Shown in pieces: positions 60,006 to 64,000 of a DNA stretch of 64,000 nucleotides. The DNA is from Bacteroidaceae bacterium (GTDB taxonomy: Bacteria; Bacteroidota; Bacteroidia; Bacteroidales; Bacteroidaceae): the NCBI GenBank assembly GCA_017541265.1, contig JAFXZK010000098.1:1-64000 (forward strand), given 5' to 3'. The notes beneath the pieces were generated by a model that searched no databases, was not told where the DNA came from, and saw only the letters and a program-made list of their open reading frames with translations. The translations under genes and the position numbers were made by a program. Positions within the stretch are counted from its first letter, which is position 1. The number at the start of each line of letters is the position of its first letter.

Positions 60006-61319
60006 ATGAAGAAACTCCTCTTTTCCCTACTGCTTTTCTGCCTCTCCGGTGCAGTCCGGAGCCAGAATTCGCTGGCATATTGGCGGCAGATCATCACGGA
60101 GGACAGCCTCATCCAAGAGGAGATGCGCTTCAACCGCGAGGGCATCTTCATGCCCCTGCGTGGCATCATCCAGACCTTCACCCATCGCAGCTTCAACCGG
60201 ATGCCAGGACCTTTCCGCGAGAATGACCATCGCTGGGGGGACTACGGGCTTGCCTTCTCGCCTCTGGCTGCCACATGGATAATGAAAGCCTGCGGCATCA
60301 AGCCGCGCAGCACGAACCAGCGCATGATAACAGCCAACGGACTCGCCCTCAGCCTGACCGTCGGATTGTCGCAGATGCTGAAATGGGGCGTCTCGGAAGT
60401 CCGCCCCGACGGCTCCGATGCCAACAGCTTCCCCTCCATGCATGCCGCAATCGCCTTCATGGGCGCCACGGTGCTCAGCCGCGAGTATGGGCACATCAGC
60501 CCCTGGATTACCATCGGAGGTTACACCGCCGCCACAGGGACACAGATGCTGCGCATCGGGCACAACGCGCACTGGATGAACGACGTCTTCATGGGCGCAG
60601 GCATCGGTGTGGTCAGTACACACCTCGCATACTTTCTGACCGACCGTTTCCTCGGGCGGAAAGGCATCCGGCGCATGCCGCTTAGCAAATCTGAACTGGC
60701 GCAGCTGCGTGCATGGGACAACCACCCCTCAGGCTTCCGGCTGCTCTCCGGTTCAGAGACAAACGGACGCACCCTTGCCGTCGCAAACTTCGCAGAAGCG
60801 GCTCCAGGCTTCGACATGACTGGCGTCACCCTGCACACCAGTGCCTCCTTGACGACAGGCTTCGAGGCGGAATGGTTCTTCAACAACCACTTCTTCCTCT
60901 CTGCCATAGGGCGATACACCATCTCACAGGCAAAGCTGGAAATCCCGAACCCCACCGTCACGGCATGGGGTGAACAACTGCACATCTACCACGGCAACAT
61001 TACGGCAGGCTGGACCGCAGAGCTTCCTAACCTACTGGGGAATGGAGGGCCCATGCGCCTCGGCGTACGGACACTTTGGGGAGTGCGTTACAACGAGGGT
61101 GTCACGTTCCACCGCGTCGCCCCGGGACGCCAGATGGGTGAAAGCCTGCTCAACATCAAAGGGCAGCTCCGTCCCGAAGGAGGCGCCGGCATTGTCATCG
61201 ACATGCTGCAAAGCCACAACCAAACCGTAGGCATCTCCATAGATTACCTGCACACATTCGGCACGAAATTTATGCCCGACCGCTGGGTCATCGCATCTTC
61301 GTGGAAAGCGATGTTCTAA
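60006..61319 (+). CDS. PAP2-family phosphatase with a C-terminal extension
   Basis: A 437-residue exported protein (signal MKKLLFSLLLFCLSGAVRSQ). The phosphatase motifs are KWGVSEVRP (KX6RP), FPSMHAAIAF in place of PSGH, and RIGHNAHWMNDVFMG with the catalytic His and Asp, all about 115-220. The last about 190 residues (SASLTTGFEAEWFFNNHFFLSAIGRYT to VIASSWKAMF) look beta-rich with alternating aromatic residues and may form a membrane barrel. Undecaprenyl-diphosphate or lipid A phosphatase activity is possible. Confidence 0.85.
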   Translation: MKKLLFSLLLFCLSGAVRSQNSLAYWRQIITEDSLIQEEMRFNREGIFMPLRGIIQTFTHRSFNRMPGPFRENDHRWGDYGLAFSPLAATWIMKACGIKPRSTNQRMITANGLALSLTVGLSQMLKWGVSEVRPDGSDANSFPSMHAAIAFMGATVLSREYGHISPWITIGGYTAATGTQMLRIGHNAHWMNDVFMGAGIGVVSTHLAYFLTDRFLGRKGIRRMPLSKSELAQLRAWDNHPSGFRLLSGSETNGRTLAVANFAEAAPGFDMTGVTLHTSASLTTGFEAEWFFNNHFFLSAIGRYTISQAKLEIPNPTVTAWGEQLHIYHGNITAGWTAELPNLLGNGGPMRLGVRTLWGVRYNEGVTFHRVAPGRQMGESLLNIKGQLRPEGGAGIVIDMLQSHNQTVGISIDYLHTFGTKFMPDRWVIASSWKAMF

Positions 61320-61424
61320 GGTACTTTAAGACCTTACCCCCCCCATTTGCAAAGTCCACATTGCAAAAAGAAACGTTTCTCCCCTTTTTTTGCCATTTTT
61401 AACAACATTTTGACAAATTATTGT

Positions 61425-61432
61425 TAACTTTG
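61425..61432 (+). promoter_or_regulatory. -7 box for the WbpM/CapD-type gene
   Basis: TAACTTTG, 38 nt before the ATG; no good -33 box. Confidence 0.5.
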
Positions 61433-61470
61433 CTCAAAATTCTGACCTTAATAAAGACATCACACATCAC

Positions 61471-63405
61471 ATGAAGATACTCTCCCGTTTCATCAACTGG
61501 TATTTCAGTCGCAATGCCCTGCCTTACTGGTGCATCCTGCTCATCGACTATGCCTTCATCATCTTCAGCGGCTTTGTCGCATACTACCTTTTTAATGGAG
61601 GAAGCCTCCTGATTAGCAATTTCTGGTTCGTCCTGAGGGATATTTGCATTCTGCTCATTCCCTATACCATTGCATTCCGGCTTTTCCACACCTACAGCGG
61701 CATCTTCCGCTACAGCAGCTTCGTCGACCTCGGACGTATCACCTTTGCAATGATTCTCGGCTCCGCTGCCGCATACATTGCATATATGTTCGTTCCCGGC
61801 AAAATGAATGTCATCCTTAAGCATCCCACCCTGTTAATACTCCAGCTACTGTTTGCCACGACATGCATGTGTGCCGCCCGCGTGGTTGTCAAGATGATGT
61901 ACGACCTCTTCCGCAACGACGGAATGACCAAGCGCATCTTCATCTTCGGCACGCAGAACGGCGGCATCAGCCTGGCAAAGAGCATCCGCAACGAGACACC
62001 CCAACGCTACACCATCAAAGGCTTCGTTAGCCCAGACCCAAACATGAAAGGCAAATACTTGATGGGGATGCCCGTTTGGGGCGAAGGCGAGGACATCGCT
62101 GAAATCATGCAGGGTAAACGCGCCACCATACTGATGGTAAGCCCCATACAGACAACACACTTCCGCGAACAGGAAGACCTCATCAACAACCTCATTACCG
62201 CCGGCATCAAAATCATGATGATGCCCTTCTCGGAAGAAGAATGGGACGGAAAGAGCGAACTGCGCTACAGCCAGCTGCATGAGGTGGACATCGAAGACCT
62301 CCTGCCACGCGACAAGATAGAAGTGGACATGATGGCTATCGGACGACAGCTGAATGCAAACAGTGTCCTAATCACAGGCGCAGCAGGCAGCATCGGCAGC
62401 GAAATGGTGAGGCAGGTGGCTCACTTCGAGCCAAAGGAAATGGTGCTCATTGACCAGGCCGAGACACCCATGCACGACATCCGTCGCATGATGGAGAGCA
62501 AATATCCCAACATCTCATGCCATACCATCGTGGCAAGCATCACCAACCAGACATTCATGGAGGACATCTTCAGCCACTTCCGCCCTGACTACGTCTTCCA
62601 CGCCGCTGCATACAAGCATGTACCCATGATGGAGGACAATCCGGCAATGGCAGTCCAAAACAATGTCTATGGCACACGCATCATCGCTGACCTCGCCGTC
62701 AAGTACGGTACAAAGAAGTTCGTGATGATTTCGACCGACAAGGCCGTCAACCCGACAAACGTCATGGGATGCTCCAAACGTATCTGCGAGATATACTGCC
62801 AGGCACTCAACAAAGCCATCGAGACCACACCCGAAGCATTCCCGCAGGCCAACGGCAGCAAACCTTGCACACAATTCGTCACTACGCGCTTCGGCAACGT
62901 GCTGGGCAGCAACGGAAGCGTCATTCCTATCTTCAAGGAACAGATTGCAAAGGGTGGACCTGTGACCGTGACACACCCCGACATCATCCGCTACTTCATG
63001 CTCATCCCCGAAGCCTGCAAGCTCGTGCTTGAAGCCGGCACGATGGGCAAAGGCGGCGAAATTTTTGTCTTCGACATGGGCAAGCCCGTACGCATCGCCA
63101 ACTTGGCACAGAGAATGATTACGCTGAGCGGCGCTCAGGGCGTCGAAATCAAATTCACTGGCCTGCGCGACGGTGAGAAGCTCTACGAGGAGGTGCTAAA
63201 CGATGCCGAGCACACTCTGCCCACCGTACATCCGAAGATTATGGTTGCAAAGGTACGCGAATACGATTACGAGCTGGCTCGGAAGAACGAGGAAAGACTG
63301 CTTGAGGCCAGCTACACCTACGACGACATGGCAATCGTGAAGATTATGAAGGAAATCGTGCCCGAGTTCAAGAGTCGCCAGTCGAAGTACGAAGCCCTGG
63401 ACTAA
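61471..63405 (+). CDS. WbpM/CapD-type membrane nucleotide-sugar 4,6-dehydratase
   Basis: A 644-residue inner-membrane protein with about four N-terminal helices (about 18-130), a first Rossmann-like domain (RIFIFGTQNGGISLAKSI) and a second dehydratase domain with VLITGAAGSIGSEMVRQV and KFVMISTDKAVNPTNVMGCSKR. The active-site tyrosine is not in the usual YxxxK form, as in this family. It makes UDP-4-keto-6-deoxy sugars for capsule or O-antigen. Its 3' end overlaps the convergent transferase by 38 nt. Confidence 0.92.
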   Translation: MKILSRFINWYFSRNALPYWCILLIDYAFIIFSGFVAYYLFNGGSLLISNFWFVLRDICILLIPYTIAFRLFHTYSGIFRYSSFVDLGRITFAMILGSAAAYIAYMFVPGKMNVILKHPTLLILQLLFATTCMCAARVVVKMMYDLFRNDGMTKRIFIFGTQNGGISLAKSIRNETPQRYTIKGFVSPDPNMKGKYLMGMPVWGEGEDIAEIMQGKRATILMVSPIQTTHFREQEDLINNLITAGIKIMMMPFSEEEWDGKSELRYSQLHEVDIEDLLPRDKIEVDMMAIGRQLNANSVLITGAAGSIGSEMVRQVAHFEPKEMVLIDQAETPMHDIRRMMESKYPNISCHTIVASITNQTFMEDIFSHFRPDYVFHAAAYKHVPMMEDNPAMAVQNNVYGTRIIADLAVKYGTKKFVMISTDKAVNPTNVMGCSKRICEIYCQALNKAIETTPEAFPQANGSKPCTQFVTTRFGNVLGSNGSVIPIFKEQIAKGGPVTVTHPDIIRYFMLIPEACKLVLEAGTMGKGGEIFVFDMGKPVRIANLAQRMITLSGAQGVEIKFTGLRDGEKLYEEVLNDAEHTLPTVHPKIMVAKVREYDYELARKNEERLLEASYTYDDMAIVKIMKEIVPEFKSRQSKYEALD

Positions 63406-64000
63406 GCATCAACACGCCGCAAATGAGAGCGTATATGGCAACGTCCGTCAGCACGATAACAGGCATGTGGTAGTTGCACTGCCACAAGGCATAGTTAATT
63501 CCACAAATCAACAGGAACAGGGACAGGATGCAGACCAATGCGGTATGCATCGACAAACCCGCATTCATCAGGATATGATGGATGTGTGTCTTGTCCGGTT
63601 CGAAGATGCCATGCCCCGTAAAGCGACGCTGCAGGGCAACACGAATGACGTCAATCACCGGTATAAACAGCAACGTAATGGATATAAGCATCTGCTCCTC
63701 GCCACAATCGACAGGTGCAATGGGGCGCATCAGGCTCTTTATGCTCATATAGGCACAAACATAGCCAAGGAAGAGGCTGCCCGCATCGCCCATGAATATC
63801 TTCAACCCACCTACCTTGCCGAAGACATTGAAACACCAGAAGACAATCAGCGAACCCACAATCGCTATATCCAACGCGGCAATGGCAGGGTTACCCCTTA
63901 ATAGCACAGTATAAGCCAACAATATCAGGATGCAAAGTCCCGAAGACAAGCCGTCGATGCCATCTATCAGATTGATGGCATTCACGATGGTGAGTATGGC
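63368..64000 (-). CDS. WecA/MraY-like undecaprenyl-phosphate sugar-1-phosphate transferase (5' end cut)
   Basis: The minus-strand frame stays open to the window edge and reads AILTIVNAINLIDGIDGLSSG, the highly conserved core of this family, then GDAGSLFLGYVCAYMS and the HIHHILMNAGLS block near the C-terminus. The N-terminal helices are outside. These enzymes start O-antigen, capsule or teichoic-acid-like chains on the lipid carrier, which fits the dehydratase opposite. The GTG or ATG-like position at 63985 is internal, not the true start. Its stop lies inside the 3' end of the neighbouring gene. Confidence 0.92.
   Translation of the reverse strand, partial: AILTIVNAINLIDGIDGLSSGLCILILLAYTVLLRGNPAIAALDIAIVGSLIVFWCFNVFGKVGGLKIFMGDAGSLFLGYVCAYMSIKSLMRPIAPVDCGEEQMLISITLLFIPVIDVIRVALQRRFTGHGIFEPDKTHIHHILMNAGLSMHTALVCILSLFLLICGINYALWQCNYHMPVIVLTDVAIYALICGVLMLSPGLRTSTGDS

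Overview
The window is chromosomal DNA from a member of the Bacteroidales, most like Prevotellaceae. This rests on Bacteroidetes-type promoters (TAnnTTTG -7 boxes, several with TTTG 19-20 nt upstream), a fused LpxC-FabZ, a cobalamin-riboswitch operon with BtuG- and BtuH-type proteins, many secreted glycoside hydrolases, and six exported proteins sharing a short C-terminal GKKV-type tail. I saw no rRNA, tRNA, CRISPR array, transposase or plasmid gene. Both edges cut a gene: purL on the left and a WecA/MraY-like transferase on the right.

Layout. 1-8 kb: 5' part of purL (-), a BRO-N protein (-), superoxide dismutase and a PIF1-type helicase (+), then an exported protein, an ECF sigma factor and a membrane protein (+). 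8-16.3 kb: an overlapping minus-strand operon (CDP-alcohol phosphotransferase, flippase-like protein, GH2 enzyme) diverging from a HisC-like aminotransferase and a LicC-like nucleotidyltransferase, probably a lipid head-group set. 16.5-24.3 kb: a cobalamin riboswitch followed by BtuB, BtuG, a two-domain BtuH and an overlooked 52-residue ORF. 24.4-30.2 kb: GH10 xylanase, GDP-fucose genes (manC, gmd, fcl) and an RNA m5C methyltransferase. 30.3-34.1 kb: Gfo/Idh/MocA oxidoreductase plus a DUF1080 protein. 34.2-45.7 kb: one co-directional minus-strand run, purM, DUF4160, DUF2442, prfA, a small membrane protein, pyrF, lpxD, lpxC-fabZ, lpxA, a pRiA4b-ORF3-like protein, miaA and PBP1A. 46-58 kb: GH128-like, flavodoxin lipoprotein, GH38, a small exported protein and GH43. 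58.2-64 kb: ThiE/TenI-like, prs, a PAP2 phosphatase, a WbpM/CapD-type dehydratase and the partial WecA-like gene.

The striking feature is a dense population of small non-coding repeats of three architectures. (1) GC-rich palindromic elements (full about 83-166 bp, half about 27-35 bp) sit in frame inside purL, sodB, purM, pyrF, the m5C methyltransferase, the flippase and other genes. (2) Arrays with a strict 22-bp period and four unrelated cores lie in about ten intergenic gaps, often ending in an inverted unit that makes a terminator hairpin; one has its own promoter with no ORF after it. (3) Period-7 and period-9 tracts lie in short operon gaps and inside genes, where they supply stop codons, start codons, linker residues and part of a signal peptide. 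This repeat ecology, especially the in-frame palindromes in housekeeping enzymes and the common 22-bp period, is the best candidate for something undescribed here.
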